Under the pieces are notes generated by a model. It was not told where the DNA came from. It did no database searches and saw nothing but the letters and a program-made list of their open reading frames with translations. Positions 48,782-57,281 of a stretch of 64,000 nt of DNA are shown here, piece by piece. The stretch's first letter is position 1; every line of letters begins with the position of its first letter. Source of the stretch: Micromonospora rifamycinica (lineage in GTDB: Bacteria; Actinomycetota; Actinomycetes; Mycobacteriales; Micromonosporaceae); NCBI RefSeq assembly GCF_900090265.1, contig NZ_LT607752.1:6144001-6208000 (forward strand). The letters run 5' to 3'. The position numbers and the translations under genes are program-made.

Positions 48782-50353
48782 TCAGCCGTGGGCCGCGACG
48801 TCCTCGACCAGCTGCAGCAGGGTGCGGACCGGTACGCCGGTGCCGCCCTTGGTCCAGTAGCCGGTCGGCTCGCCCACGTGGTAGCTCGGTCCGGCGATGT
48901 CGATGTGCGCCCAGGCCACCCCGTCGGTGACGAACTCGCGCAGGAACACCCCGCCCTGGAGCATGTGACCGGCCCGGTCCATCCCCGCGTTGACCTGCGA
49001 GATGTCGGCGACGTCCGAGTCCATGCCCTTGCGTACGTCGTCCGGCAGCGGCATCGGCCAGGCCGGCTCGCCGACCGCGTCGCCGGCCTCCCGTACCCGC
49101 TCGCACAGCTCGGGGGTGCCCATCACCCCGGCGATCCGCTTGCCCAGCGCGACCACCTGCCCACCGGTGAGGGTGGAGGTCTCGAACAGGTAGTCGGTGC
49201 CGTCGGCGCAGGCCCGGGCCATCGCGTCACCCAGGATCATCCGGCCCTCGGCGTCGGTGTTGAGCACCTCGACCCGCTTGCCGTTGAACATGGTGACCAC
49301 GTCACCCGGCCGGTAGCTGGTGCCCGACGGCATGTTCTCCGCCATCGGCAGGTACCCGGTCACCGTCACCGACGGCTTGAGCGCGGCGACGGCCAGCATC
49401 GTCGCGCCGACGGCCGCCGCGCCGGCCATGTCGGACTTCATCTCCCACATGCCCTGCGCCGACTTGATCGAGATACCGCCGGTGTCGAAGGTGATGCCCT
49501 TGCCGACCAGCGCCACCCGCTTGCCGTTGGTCTCGCCCTGCGGGGTCCAGGTCAGCTTGACCAGGCGCGGCGGGGCCTCGGATCCCTGACCGACGGCGGT
49601 GATGCCGCCGTACCCGCCGGCCCGCAGCTCCGCCTCGTCCAGCACCTCGACGTCGAGCCCGGCGGCCCGCGCGGCGGTGGCCACGGCCTCGGCGAAGGCC
49701 GGGGGCCGCAGCTCGTTCGGCGCGGTGTTCACCCAGTCCCGGGTGGTCCGCACCGCCCCGGCCACCACGGCGGCCCGGTCCACCTCGGCGCGGGCGGCCT
49801 GGTCGGCGGCGTCCGGCACGGCGATCAGCACCTCGGCCACCGGCTCCCGCCGGGTCGGCTGCGGCTTGGTCTTGTAGCCGGCGAACCGGTAGCCGCCGAG
49901 CAGCGCGCCCTCGGCGACCGCGCGGAGCGCGGCCGGGGCGTCGGCGTCGTCCGGCAACGGCAGGCTCAGCGCCACCCGGGGCGCCCCGGCCAGGGCCCGG
50001 ACCGCCGCGCCGGCCGCCCGGCGCAGGGTCTCCGGGCCGGGGGCGGCACCGGTCGGCTCCGGACCCAGCCCGACCGCCACGACCAGCGGCGCGGTGACGG
50101 TGCCGAGCGTGGCCAGCTTGATCACCTCGCCGGGACCGCCGGTCGCGCCGAGCAGGGCGAGCGTCTCGGTCAGTTTGCCGTCGAAGGCGGCGGCGATGCT
50201 CTCCGCACCGTCGGCGAGCAGCAGGGTACCCGCCGGGCCGCTCGTGGCGTCCGGGCCGGTGGTCTGGCTGTGCACGCCGATCACGACCGCGTCGACCGCG
50301 AGTTCGGCAGGGTCGGTGTCGACCAGGCTGAGGGTGGTGCTGGACGATGTCAC
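48782..50353 (-). CDS. pepA: Leucyl aminopeptidase, M17 family
   Basis: A 523-residue dizinc aminopeptidase removing N-terminal residues from peptides. Metal-binding and catalytic residues lie in LVGKGITFDTGGISIK (Lys and Asp), MKSDMAGAAAV and the signature NTDAEGRMILGDA. The HIDIAGPS segment near the C-terminus is also typical. The N-terminal alpha/beta domain (about 1-180) is the regulatory half found in hexameric M17 enzymes. Length is normal. The GTG has GGAG 10 bases upstream. In mycobacteria it also lies beside gcvT. It diverges from gcvT and converges on the small conserved gene. Confidence 0.94.
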   Translation of the reverse strand: MTSSSTTLSLVDTDPAELAVDAVVIGVHSQTTGPDATSGPAGTLLLADGAESIAAAFDGKLTETLALLGATGGPGEVIKLATLGTVTAPLVVAVGLGPEPTGAAPGPETLRRAAGAAVRALAGAPRVALSLPLPDDADAPAALRAVAEGALLGGYRFAGYKTKPQPTRREPVAEVLIAVPDAADQAARAEVDRAAVVAGAVRTTRDWVNTAPNELRPPAFAEAVATAARAAGLDVEVLDEAELRAGGYGGITAVGQGSEAPPRLVKLTWTPQGETNGKRVALVGKGITFDTGGISIKSAQGMWEMKSDMAGAAAVGATMLAVAALKPSVTVTGYLPMAENMPSGTSYRPGDVVTMFNGKRVEVLNTDAEGRMILGDAMARACADGTDYLFETSTLTGGQVVALGKRIAGVMGTPELCERVREAGDAVGEPAWPMPLPDDVRKGMDSDVADISQVNAGMDRAGHMLQGGVFLREFVTDGVAWAHIDIAGPSYHVGEPTGYWTKGGTGVPVRTLLQLVEDVAAHG

Positions 50354-50504
50354 TGAAGCTACTCCGGGCGGGCCGGGCCGGCCGCGTCGTCGCGTACCGG
50401 CGGTGTGATGGTCTCCGGCGGCAACCTACCCCGCCGGAGCGCGGGTGTGTCCCGCCGACGTGCCGACGGGCCCCGCCGATGCTAACCAGCGGCGCACCCC
50501 CCGG

Positions 50505-50510
50505 TAAGTT
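50505..50510 (+). promoter_or_regulatory. Leaderless -10 (TAAGTT) of gcvT
   Basis: TAAGTT lies 7 bases before the ATG at 50518. Confidence 0.55.
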
Positions 50511-50517
50511 GCCACCC

Positions 50518-51648
50518 ATGACGGACGTGACCTCCGACGCCGCCGCGACCCGGCTGCGCCGTTCCCCGCTGCACGCGCGACACGCCGCGCTCGGCGCCAA
50601 GTTCGCCCCCTTCGGGGGCTGGGAGATGCCGCTGGAGTACGCCGGCGGCGGGGTGCTCAAGGAGCACACGGCGGTACGGACGGCGGTCGGCGTCTTCGAC
50701 GTCTCGCACCTGGGCAAGGCCCGGGTGAGCGGCCCCGGCGCGGCCCGGTTCGTCAACTCCTGCCTGACCAACGACCTGGACCGGATCGGCGCGGGCCGGG
50801 CGCAGTACACGCTCTGCTGCGACGACGCCACCGGCGGGGTGGTCGACGACATCATCGCCTACCGGTACGCCGACGACCACGTCTTCCTCATCCCGAACGC
50901 GGCGAACACCGCCGAGGTGGTCCGCCGGCTGCGTGCCGCCGCACCGGCCGGCGTGGAGGTCACCGACGAGCACGAGCGGTACGCGGTGCTGGCCGTGCAG
51001 GGGCCGCGCTCCGCCGAGCTGCTCGACGCGTTGGGCCTGCCCACCGGGCACGACTACATGAGCTTCTCCCCGGCGACGCTGGCCGACGCCGGGCTGACCG
51101 TCTGCCGGACCGGGTACACCGGCGAGCTGGGCTACGAGCTGGTGGTCCCGGCCGACCACGCGGTCGCGGTGTGGGACGCGCTGTTCGCCGCCGGCACCGG
51201 TGTCGGGCTGCGGCCCTGCGGGCTGGGCGCCCGGGACACCCTGCGCACCGAGATGGGTTACCCGTTGCACGGGCAGGATCTCTCCCTGGAGATCACCCCG
51301 GTGCAGGGCCGGTCCGGCTGGGCGGTGGGCTGGGACAAGCCGGCCTTCTGGGGCCGTGACGCGCTGCTCGCCGAGAAGGCCGCCGGCCCGCGTCGTACGC
51401 TACGCGGCCTGGAGGCCGTCGACCGGGCCATCCCGCGCGCCGGCATGACCGTGTACGTCGGCGACGCCCCGGTGGGCACGGTCACCAGCGGTACCTTCAG
51501 CCCGACCCGCAAGCAGGGCATCGCCCTGGCCCTGCTGGACACCGCCCCGAAACTCGCCGACGGCGCCCTCGTCGAGGTCGACATCCGCGGCCGCCGTGCC
51601 CAGATGCGGGTGACCCGTCCCCCCTTCACCACCCCCTCGGTCCGCTGA
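50518..51648 (+). CDS. gcvT: Glycine cleavage system T protein (aminomethyltransferase)
   Basis: A 376-residue enzyme that moves the methylene group from the aminomethyl-lipoyl H protein to tetrahydrofolate, releasing ammonia. Marks are SPLHARHAALGAKFAPFGGW, VGVFDVSHLGKARVSGPGA (Asp near the folate site), CRTGYTGELGYELVVP and LGARDTLRTEMGYPLHGQDL. The C-terminal barrel has VTSGTFSPTRKQGIALAL. The ATG is leaderless (TAAGTT). It depends on the LipA/LipB/LpdA functions encoded nearby; gcvP and gcvH are not in the window. It is followed by a family A repeat and a G-rich tract. Confidence 0.95.
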   Translation: MTDVTSDAAATRLRRSPLHARHAALGAKFAPFGGWEMPLEYAGGGVLKEHTAVRTAVGVFDVSHLGKARVSGPGAARFVNSCLTNDLDRIGAGRAQYTLCCDDATGGVVDDIIAYRYADDHVFLIPNAANTAEVVRRLRAAAPAGVEVTDEHERYAVLAVQGPRSAELLDALGLPTGHDYMSFSPATLADAGLTVCRTGYTGELGYELVVPADHAVAVWDALFAAGTGVGLRPCGLGARDTLRTEMGYPLHGQDLSLEITPVQGRSGWAVGWDKPAFWGRDALLAEKAAGPRRTLRGLEAVDRAIPRAGMTVYVGDAPVGTVTSGTFSPTRKQGIALALLDTAPKLADGALVEVDIRGRRAQMRVTRPPFTTPSVR

Positions 51649-51698
51649 CCCACCCCCCACCCCACCCCCGTCCTCCGCTACGCCCCCGCTGGCCCCCC

Positions 51699-51756
51699 GT
51701 GATCAAGAGGTTTACGTCAGGTCCGGCCGAGATCCTGACGTAAACCTCTTGATCAC
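51699..51756. repeat. Palindromic repeat family A, fourth locus
   Basis: Twenty-three-bp perfect arms (51699-51721 with 51734-51756) and a 12-base loop. The arms begin GTGATCAAGAGGTTTA and extend through ACGTCAGG. It is the cleanest copy of the family, between the convergent ends of gcvT and the DUF2314 gene. Confidence 0.85.
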
Positions 51757-51807
51757 CGGGGCGAGCCGGGCGCGGGGCGAGCGCGAGCCGGGCGCGGGGG
51801 GCGCGCG

Positions 51808-51872
51808 GGGGTGGGGTCGGGCGGGGTGGGGTGGGGTGGGGTGGGTCAGTGGGTGGGGTGGGGGCGTTCGCC
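51808..51872 (+). repeat. G-rich tract with G-quadruplex potential
   Basis: About ten runs of GGGG separated by single T or short spacers, from just past the family A repeat into the last nine codons of the leftward DUF2314 gene. The rightward gcvT transcript would carry it as RNA G-quadruplex sequence in its 3' end. Confidence 0.55.
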
Positions 51873-53141
51873 GGCGTCCAGGACGGCCTGGGTCCAGCCG
51901 CCCTCGATGACGCCGGTGCCGTCCAGGACCGCCCAGTCGACGACCTCGGCGACCGGCACCACGACCGGGGAGCCGATCCGCACGGTGGGGTCGGTGTTGG
52001 CGTCGCTGGCGCTCGCGCCGACGATCCGCTCCGGGGAGTCCCACGAGTTCACCCCGGCCCAGACGTACTCGGGGCCGTCGTCGCCGGGCAGGCCGTACTT
52101 GACCACCAGCTGTGACTCCGGGGGCAGCCCGTCGGCGAGGAACCGGGCGCGGATGTCGTCCAGCCCGGCGCGGGCGGTGGCGATCGCCCGGCTCATCGCG
52201 TCCCCCGAGCGGGCGTACCGGACGTCCGGCTCGATGCCAGAGAACAGGGTCGCGCAGGCCGTCGCGTAGTAGCGGCCGTCCGGCCCCGGATGACCGGGGG
52301 GCGGGCGCAGGCTGAGGAACGAGTCGGCCTCCGGATCGGTAGCCGGGTCCAGCTCCAGGCGCAGCAGCACCGGGGCCGTCGCGCCGTGCTGCTCCGGATT
52401 GCCGTACGCCACCGCGATGTCGTGCCCGGTCACCGTGGCCAGCACCGGCAGCTGCACGAACGCCGGCACCTCCTCACCGGCGAGGCCGTCGGTCCAGTCC
52501 CGCAGCAGCCGACGGGCCGCCCCGGTCAGCACCGCCCCCCAGGCCCGGGTCAGGTGGTCGGGCACCCCCTGGGTCTGCAACTCCAGCATCCCGAACCGGC
52601 GGAGCCCCTTGGTGGTGAACCACAGCCCCTCGCTGTCCGACGAGTAGGGGACCAGCACCCAGTCGACCAGCCGGATCCGGCCCTGCGCGTCCGGCAGCGA
52701 CCTCAGCGCCGTCGCCGGGTCGAGGAACTGCAACCCGAACACGTCCACCACGTCGCCGTCGACCGACTCGGCCACCGCGGCGGCCACCGCCCGCGCCGCC
52801 CACTCGTGCGCCGGCGGCCAACCCGGCCGGTACTCGGCCCGCACCACCACCAGGTGGCTGGCGGCGGCGAGCCGGCCCAGTTGGGCCTCGGTGGCACCGA
52901 AGGCGGTGAGCAGGTCCGGCGGCAGTTGCGGGAACTCGTCGATCGTCCGGGTGTCCACCGACATCAGCGGACTGTCCAGCATCTGCGTGGCGAGGCCGTA
53001 CACCGGGTCGGCGAGCCGACCGGCCAGTGCCCGTACCGCGGTCTTCGGGCTCACCCGCGGCAACCCCGCCATCGGCACCAGGTAGGTCGCGCTGAGCGAC
53101 TCCGGGACCGGTACGGGCAGGAAGTCGTCCGTGATGAGCAA
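51846..53141 (-). CDS. DUF2314-containing protein, function unknown
   Basis: A 431-residue cytosolic protein. No domain is recognised in residues 1-340, which contain the acidic, Leu-rich segments DEFPQLPPDLLTAFGATEAQ and SLPDAQGRIRLVDWVLVPYS. Residues about 345-425 resemble DUF2314 (YVWAGVNSWDSPERIVGAS, then VVPVAEVVDWAVLDGTGVIE). DUF2314 proteins are often of unknown role and appear in toxin-immunity-like settings, but none is visible here. The TTG at 53141 is preferred because it follows GGGGG by 5 bases and because TAGCGT at 53181-53186 would place transcription start downstream of the TTG at 53180. It is the last gene of the leftward cobU-cobT, cobS series; a 65-base gap separates it from cobS. 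Confidence 0.6.
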   Translation of the reverse strand: MLITDDFLPVPVPESLSATYLVPMAGLPRVSPKTAVRALAGRLADPVYGLATQMLDSPLMSVDTRTIDEFPQLPPDLLTAFGATEAQLGRLAAASHLVVVRAEYRPGWPPAHEWAARAVAAAVAESVDGDVVDVFGLQFLDPATALRSLPDAQGRIRLVDWVLVPYSSDSEGLWFTTKGLRRFGMLELQTQGVPDHLTRAWGAVLTGAARRLLRDWTDGLAGEEVPAFVQLPVLATVTGHDIAVAYGNPEQHGATAPVLLRLELDPATDPEADSFLSLRPPPGHPGPDGRYYATACATLFSGIEPDVRYARSGDAMSRAIATARAGLDDIRARFLADGLPPESQLVVKYGLPGDDGPEYVWAGVNSWDSPERIVGASASDANTDPTVRIGSPVVVPVAEVVDWAVLDGTGVIEGGWTQAVLDAGERPHPTH

Positions 53142-53206
53142 GTCGTCCCCCGGAAGGCCGTGCCGGTGTTGTCGGGGCAAACGCTACCCGCCGGGCCGCG
53201 TCGTCC

Positions 53207-53980
53207 TCAGCCGGACAGCACCAAGCCCAGGTAGACCAGCGTGGTCACCACTTCCACGGTGGCCCCGAGCACGTCGCCGGTGATCCCGCCGAACCGGCGT
53301 ACCAGGTGCCGGAGCAGGCCGGTCGCGACGGCGAGGGAGGCCAGCACGGCCACCGGCCCCTGCCACGGGCGGCCCGGCACGGCCGGCACCGCCACCAGTG
53401 CGACGGCGACCGCGCCGACGACCGGCCCGAGCGGCCCGACCGTGCCGGCCACCAGCGCGCCGAGCCCGTCCGGGCGGGCCGCCGGCACCCCACGCCGGCA
53501 GGCCAGGGTGACGCCGAGCCGACCGGCGGCGGTGCCGGCCACCACCGCCGCGAGCGTCGCCGGCCACGACCGTCCGGCCAGCTCCGCGAGCGTCGCCGTC
53601 TGGAGCAGCAGGACGACCACCAGGGCGACCACGCCGAACGGTCCGACGTCCGGCTTCTTCATGATCTCCAGCGCCGCCGGGCCCCGCCGGTACGACCCCA
53701 GCGCGTCCACGGTGTCGGCCAGCCCGTCCAGGTGCAGCCCCCGGGTGAGCAGGGCCGCCGATCCGACGGTCACCCCGGCGGCGACCAGGGGCGGGGCGAG
53801 CGCGGCCAGGAGCAGCAGCACCCCGCCGAGCAGCCCACCGAGCAGCGCACCGACCAGCGGGGCGAGCGCCATCGCGGTGCCCGCCGTGGTCCGGTCGATC
53901 CGTCCGGTCCGGACCGGGGCGATGGTGAGGGTGGTCAGTGCCAGTCGGAGCCCGTCGCCGCGCCCGGACTCAGCCGGCAC
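53207..53980 (-). CDS. cobS: Adenosylcobinamide-GDP ribazoletransferase (cobalamin synthase)
   Basis: A 257-residue integral membrane enzyme with 6-7 transmembrane helices joining adenosylcobinamide-GDP to alpha-ribazole in the last steps of coenzyme B12 assembly. The signature RGLHLDGLADTVDALGSY is present, followed by IMKKPDVGPFGVVALVVVLL. The GTG at 53980 overlaps the upstream cobU-cobT stop by 11 bases, giving coupling; a GTG at 54016 is possible but would overlap more. Length is typical. It works directly with the CobU and CobT activities encoded just upstream. Confidence 0.93.
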   Translation of the reverse strand: MPAESGRGDGLRLALTTLTIAPVRTGRIDRTTAGTAMALAPLVGALLGGLLGGVLLLLAALAPPLVAAGVTVGSAALLTRGLHLDGLADTVDALGSYRRGPAALEIMKKPDVGPFGVVALVVVLLLQTATLAELAGRSWPATLAAVVAGTAAGRLGVTLACRRGVPAARPDGLGALVAGTVGPLGPVVGAVAVALVAVPAVPGRPWQGPVAVLASLAVATGLLRHLVRRFGGITGDVLGATVEVVTTLVYLGLVLSG

Positions 53981-56066
53981 GCCGACCGGACGGGTCGCGC
54001 TCCGGCTCGACGACACCGCGCTCCGGGCCGGTGCCGTCCGCTCCGGCGGACTCCGCGGCGTCGTGCGCCCCGGCGGGCTGCGCCCCGGCGTCGTGCGCCC
54101 CGGCGGGCTGCGCCCCGGCGGCGGTCGGGTCGGCGCTGGCGGCGGTCGGGTCGGGAGTGACGGTGGCCGGGTCGGGAGCGTTGGTCGGGCCGGTGGTGGT
54201 CGGCCCGGGGCCGGCCGGCTGCGGCTCGGCGAACTCGGGGGTGACGTCGGGTACGTCGCCCCCGATGCCCTCCGGCAGGGTGGCGTCCGGCCCGTCGTCG
54301 TCGGTGCCGCCGTGGTGCGGGTGGGCGGGCAACGCCCCGGCCAGCGCCAGCACCGAGCGCAGCAGCGGCAACGCGGCCAGCGCGTTCGCCCCCTCGCCGA
54401 GGTCGAGCCGCAGCTCCAGCAGCGGGGTCAGGCCGAGCACGTCGGCGGCGAGTCGGACCGCCGGGTGGCCACCGTGGTCGACCAGCAGGCACCAGTGCCG
54501 GGCCTGACCGGCCAGGTCCCGGCTGATCATGCCGGCGGCCAGGCCGACCGGCCCGTCGAGCAGCACCGGCACCCGGCGGGCGGTCGCGCCGAGCAGCACG
54601 CCGGTCGCCACCGCCACGTCACCGCCGCCCAGCTCGGCCAGGACGTCCTTGGCGTCCCGGGGGGAGCGGCGGGTGCGGTGCAGCGCGTCCCGGACCGTCG
54701 CGCACCGCACCATCCAGGCCGCGTCGTCGATCTCGCCGTCGGCCGTGTACACCCGGCCCAGCACGGTCGGGGCCTCCGCTCCCGCGGTCGCGACCAGCAC
54801 CGCGGCGGCGGCGGCCTCGGTGCCCGCGCCGTACGCCCCCAGCACCAGCAGCCGTACGCCCGCGTCGGCGGCCTCCTCGGCCAGCCGCCAGCCGTAGCGC
54901 AGGGCCGCCTCGACGGCCTCGACGCCCAGCGCCGGCCCGTGTTCGATCGGTGCGGACGGCGGGGTGTCCACCACCTGCAGGCCGGCTCCGTTCTCGGCGG
55001 CCAGCCGGGCGAGCGCCCCCCGCCCGGCCCGCGCCTGCCGGGCCAGCCGGGCCGACTCGCCGGGCAGTGCCCCGGCCGCCGCGCCGCCGGCGTGGTCACC
55101 GTGCAGCAGCAGCACCCGGACGTCGGTCCACGGCGTGGGCGTCGGGGTGCCCTGGGTGGCGGCGGCGAACTCGACCACCCGCTCCAGCACGCCCAGCCCG
55201 GCCCCCGGCAGGTCCAGGGTGCCGAGCCGCTGCACCGCCTGCGGGCCGGCGTACTCGTCGGGCATCGGCAGTTCCATGCCGGGCTGGATGACCAGCCCGG
55301 TGTCGACCACCGGCAGCGCCATTGTCGGCGCCGCCCAGCCGGTGCCGTCGGCGGCGGCCGGCGTCGTCGGCGCGGCCGGCGTCGTCGGCAGGGTCGGGGT
55401 CAGCACCTCCGGCAGCGGGGCCGGCGACGGGTCGGCGGGGGCCGGGTGCCCGACGGTGGTGGGGGTCGCGGCACCGCCCGGGGCGGCCTGGGCGGGTACG
55501 CCGACCGGCCGGGCCGGGGCGGACGCTTTGAGCCAGGCCGGCTGGCCGGCGACCACCAGCGCCACCGCGTCGCAGGCGTCCGCGACGGCCCGGTTGGCCG
55601 CGCCCAGCGCGTCGGTGAACGCCCGGCCCAGCGGGGTGGTCGGCACCAGCGACAGACCGACCTCCGGGCTGACCAGCACGATCCGTGCCTCGCTGGCGCG
55701 TACCGCGTCGGCCAGCTCGGCGATGGTGGCCACGTCGTCGGCGGGCTGGTGGGCCGGGTCGAGCAGCACCGTCACCCAGCCGCCGAGGTCGTCCACGAGG
55801 ACCGTCTCGTTCGGCCCGGCCGAGGCGAGCACGTCGGCCAGCCGGCGCGGATCGTCCGCGGTCTCCTCGGTGGTCCAGCTCCCCGGCCGGCGGGCCCGGT
55901 GGGCGGCCAGGCGGGTGGCCCACTCGGTGTCGTCCGGGTCGCCGACGGCCGAGGTCGCCACGTACCGCACCGTGGGCGCGTCGGCCACCAGGGACTCGGC
56001 GAACTCCGACTTGCCCGAACGGATACCGCCGAGCACCAGGACCGTGTTCCACCCCTCAACGGACAT
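53970..56066 (-). CDS. cobU: Fusion of CobU (cobinamide kinase/guanylyltransferase) and a divergent CobT
   Basis: A 698-residue fusion. Residues 1-180 are CobU: P-loop LVLGGIRSGKSEFAESL (residues 11-27), then RYVATSAVGDPDDTEWATRL, RRPGSWTTEE and VLVDDLGGWVTVLL. CobU phosphorylates adenosylcobinamide and adds GMP. A disordered Pro/Thr linker (180-260) leads to a CobT-like region (about 265-600): LDLPGAGLGVLERVVEFAAA, GDHAGG in place of GDHGV and the C-terminal LDLGEGANALAALPLL, which keeps the catalytic Glu. The CobT motif EMGIGNTT is replaced by GAYGAGTEAAAAA, so the phosphoribosyltransferase may be weak, altered or inactive. A disordered acidic tail (600-698) has repeats of DAGAQPAGAH. The ATG at 56066 has TAAGGT 6 bases upstream (leaderless). 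Its stop lies inside cobS. Confidence 0.85.
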   Translation of the reverse strand: MSVEGWNTVLVLGGIRSGKSEFAESLVADAPTVRYVATSAVGDPDDTEWATRLAAHRARRPGSWTTEETADDPRRLADVLASAGPNETVLVDDLGGWVTVLLDPAHQPADDVATIAELADAVRASEARIVLVSPEVGLSLVPTTPLGRAFTDALGAANRAVADACDAVALVVAGQPAWLKASAPARPVGVPAQAAPGGAATPTTVGHPAPADPSPAPLPEVLTPTLPTTPAAPTTPAAADGTGWAAPTMALPVVDTGLVIQPGMELPMPDEYAGPQAVQRLGTLDLPGAGLGVLERVVEFAAATQGTPTPTPWTDVRVLLLHGDHAGGAAAGALPGESARLARQARAGRGALARLAAENGAGLQVVDTPPSAPIEHGPALGVEAVEAALRYGWRLAEEAADAGVRLLVLGAYGAGTEAAAAAVLVATAGAEAPTVLGRVYTADGEIDDAAWMVRCATVRDALHRTRRSPRDAKDVLAELGGGDVAVATGVLLGATARRVPVLLDGPVGLAAGMISRDLAGQARHWCLLVDHGGHPAVRLAADVLGLTPLLELRLDLGEGANALAALPLLRSVLALAGALPAHPHHGGTDDDGPDATLPEGIGGDVPDVTPEFAEPQPAGPGPTTTGPTNAPDPATVTPDPTAASADPTAAGAQPAGAHDAGAQPAGAHDAAESAGADGTGPERGVVEPERDPSGRRAG

Positions 56067-56072
56067 GCCCGT

Positions 56073-56078
56073 ACCTTA
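56073..56078 (-). promoter_or_regulatory. Leaderless -10 (TAAGGT) of the cobU-cobT gene
   Basis: TAAGGT on the reverse strand, 6 bases before the ATG at 56066. Confidence 0.5.
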
Positions 56079-56283
56079 AGGCCGCCCGGCCCGGCCGCGC
56101 CCGCCGGCCCGGCCGCGTCCCGGGGGGCGTCCTGGCCGGTCGGGCCGGGTCGGACCGGCGGCGGTGACGGCGGGTCACCGGTGCGGCCCCGCAGGCCCGC
56201 GTCCGGTGCGGTCCGGCACCGGCCGACTACGCTTGCGGGGGTCCGTCCCCCGGGGGCGGCGGAGCGGCGAGGGGAGACGCGGC

Positions 56284-56484
56284 ATGGCGTGGAGCTGGCG
56301 GTACGAGGGCACGGACGGCGCGTCGGTCGACGGACCGGCGGACACGTTCAGCAGTCAGGCGGACGCCGAGTCCTGGATCGGCCAGACCTGGCGGGAGCTC
56401 GCGGCGTCCGGCGTCACCTCGGTCACGCTCGTCGAGGACGACCGGGTGGACTACCGGATGAGCCTGCTGCCGACGGCGGAGTGA
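56284..56484 (+). CDS. Conserved 66-residue actinobacterial protein
   Basis: A small acidic protein beginning MAWSWRYEGTDGASVDGPAD and continuing TFSSQADAESWIGQTWRELA, then VTLVEDDRVDYRMSL. Aromatic-rich N-terminus and the SWIGxxW motif recur in actinobacterial homologues, from memory. No function known. The ATG has GAGGGGAG about 8 bases upstream. The stop codon overlaps the ATG of the following M50 protease gene by one base, so the two are co-translated and may act together. Confidence 0.7.
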   Translation: MAWSWRYEGTDGASVDGPADTFSSQADAESWIGQTWRELAASGVTSVTLVEDDRVDYRMSLLPTAE

Positions 56485-57281
56485 TGGCCCACGACCGCCC
56501 GGGGGGCGAGCCGTTGGTGCTCGGCGTGCCCCGGGCGGCGTTCCGGCCCAGCCCGGTCTTCCTGGCCCTGGTGGCGCTCTTCGTGACCAGTGGCGTGCTC
56601 ACCTGGAACGGGGTGGGCAACGTCCGGTTCGACGTGTTCCTCTTCGTCGTCTCCGGCTGGCTGGTCTCGCTCTGCCTGCACGAGTACGCCCACGCGGTGG
56701 TCGCCTACCGGGCCGGTGACCGGGACATCGCCCACCGGGGCTACCTGACGTTGAACCCGCTCAAGTACACCCATCCGCTGCTGTCGATCGTGTTGCCGGT
56801 GGTGGTGGTGCTGCTCGGCGGCATCGGCCTGCCCGGCGGGGCGGTCTGGGTGGACCGGCACGCCATCCCGGGGCGGCTGCGGCACACCCTGGTCAGTCTC
56901 GCCGGCCCGGCGACCAACGTGCTGTTCACCCTGCTGCTGGTGGTGGTGCTGCGGGTGGGGATCGGGGTGGGCGGCCCGGTGGAGTTCTGGGCCGGGGTGG
57001 CGCTGCTGGCGTTCCTCCAGCTCACCGCGAGCGTGCTGAACCTGCTCCCGGTGCCCGGCCTGGACGGCGGCAACATGATCCAGCCGTGGCTCAACCCGCA
57101 GTGGCGGCGGATGTACGACCTGTTCGCGCCGTTCGGGTTCATCCTGCTCTTCGCCCTGCTGTGGAACCCGCGCATCGGCGGCTGGTTCTTCACCGCCGTC
57201 TTCTGGCTCAGCGACCTGCTGGGTCTGCCGCCGTGGCTCTACAGCACCGCGCTGTCGCTGATCCGGTTCTGGCAGACCTGA
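56484..57281 (+). CDS. Site-2-protease-like (M50) membrane metalloprotease
   Basis: A 265-residue polytopic membrane zinc protease. The active-site helix contains HEYAH (His66, Glu67, His70), and the second metal motif is NLLPVPGLDGGNM. About six transmembrane helices are present. S2P proteases cut membrane-bound anti-sigma factors or similar regulators; members of this short group lack a PDZ domain. The ATG overlaps the preceding stop, so expression follows the 66-residue protein. The stop codon is embedded in a 12-bp terminator stem. Target unknown. Confidence 0.88.
   Translation: MAHDRPGGEPLVLGVPRAAFRPSPVFLALVALFVTSGVLTWNGVGNVRFDVFLFVVSGWLVSLCLHEYAHAVVAYRAGDRDIAHRGYLTLNPLKYTHPLLSIVLPVVVVLLGGIGLPGGAVWVDRHAIPGRLRHTLVSLAGPATNVLFTLLLVVVLRVGIGVGGPVEFWAGVALLAFLQLTASVLNLLPVPGLDGGNMIQPWLNPQWRRMYDLFAPFGFILLFALLWNPRIGGWFFTAVFWLSDLLGLPPWLYSTALSLIRFWQT

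Noticed and set aside
53241..57281. A 1346-codon rightward open frame
   Set aside because: It is a shadow of cobS and cobU-cobT on the other strand; only its last 265 codons (the M50 protease) are a real gene.
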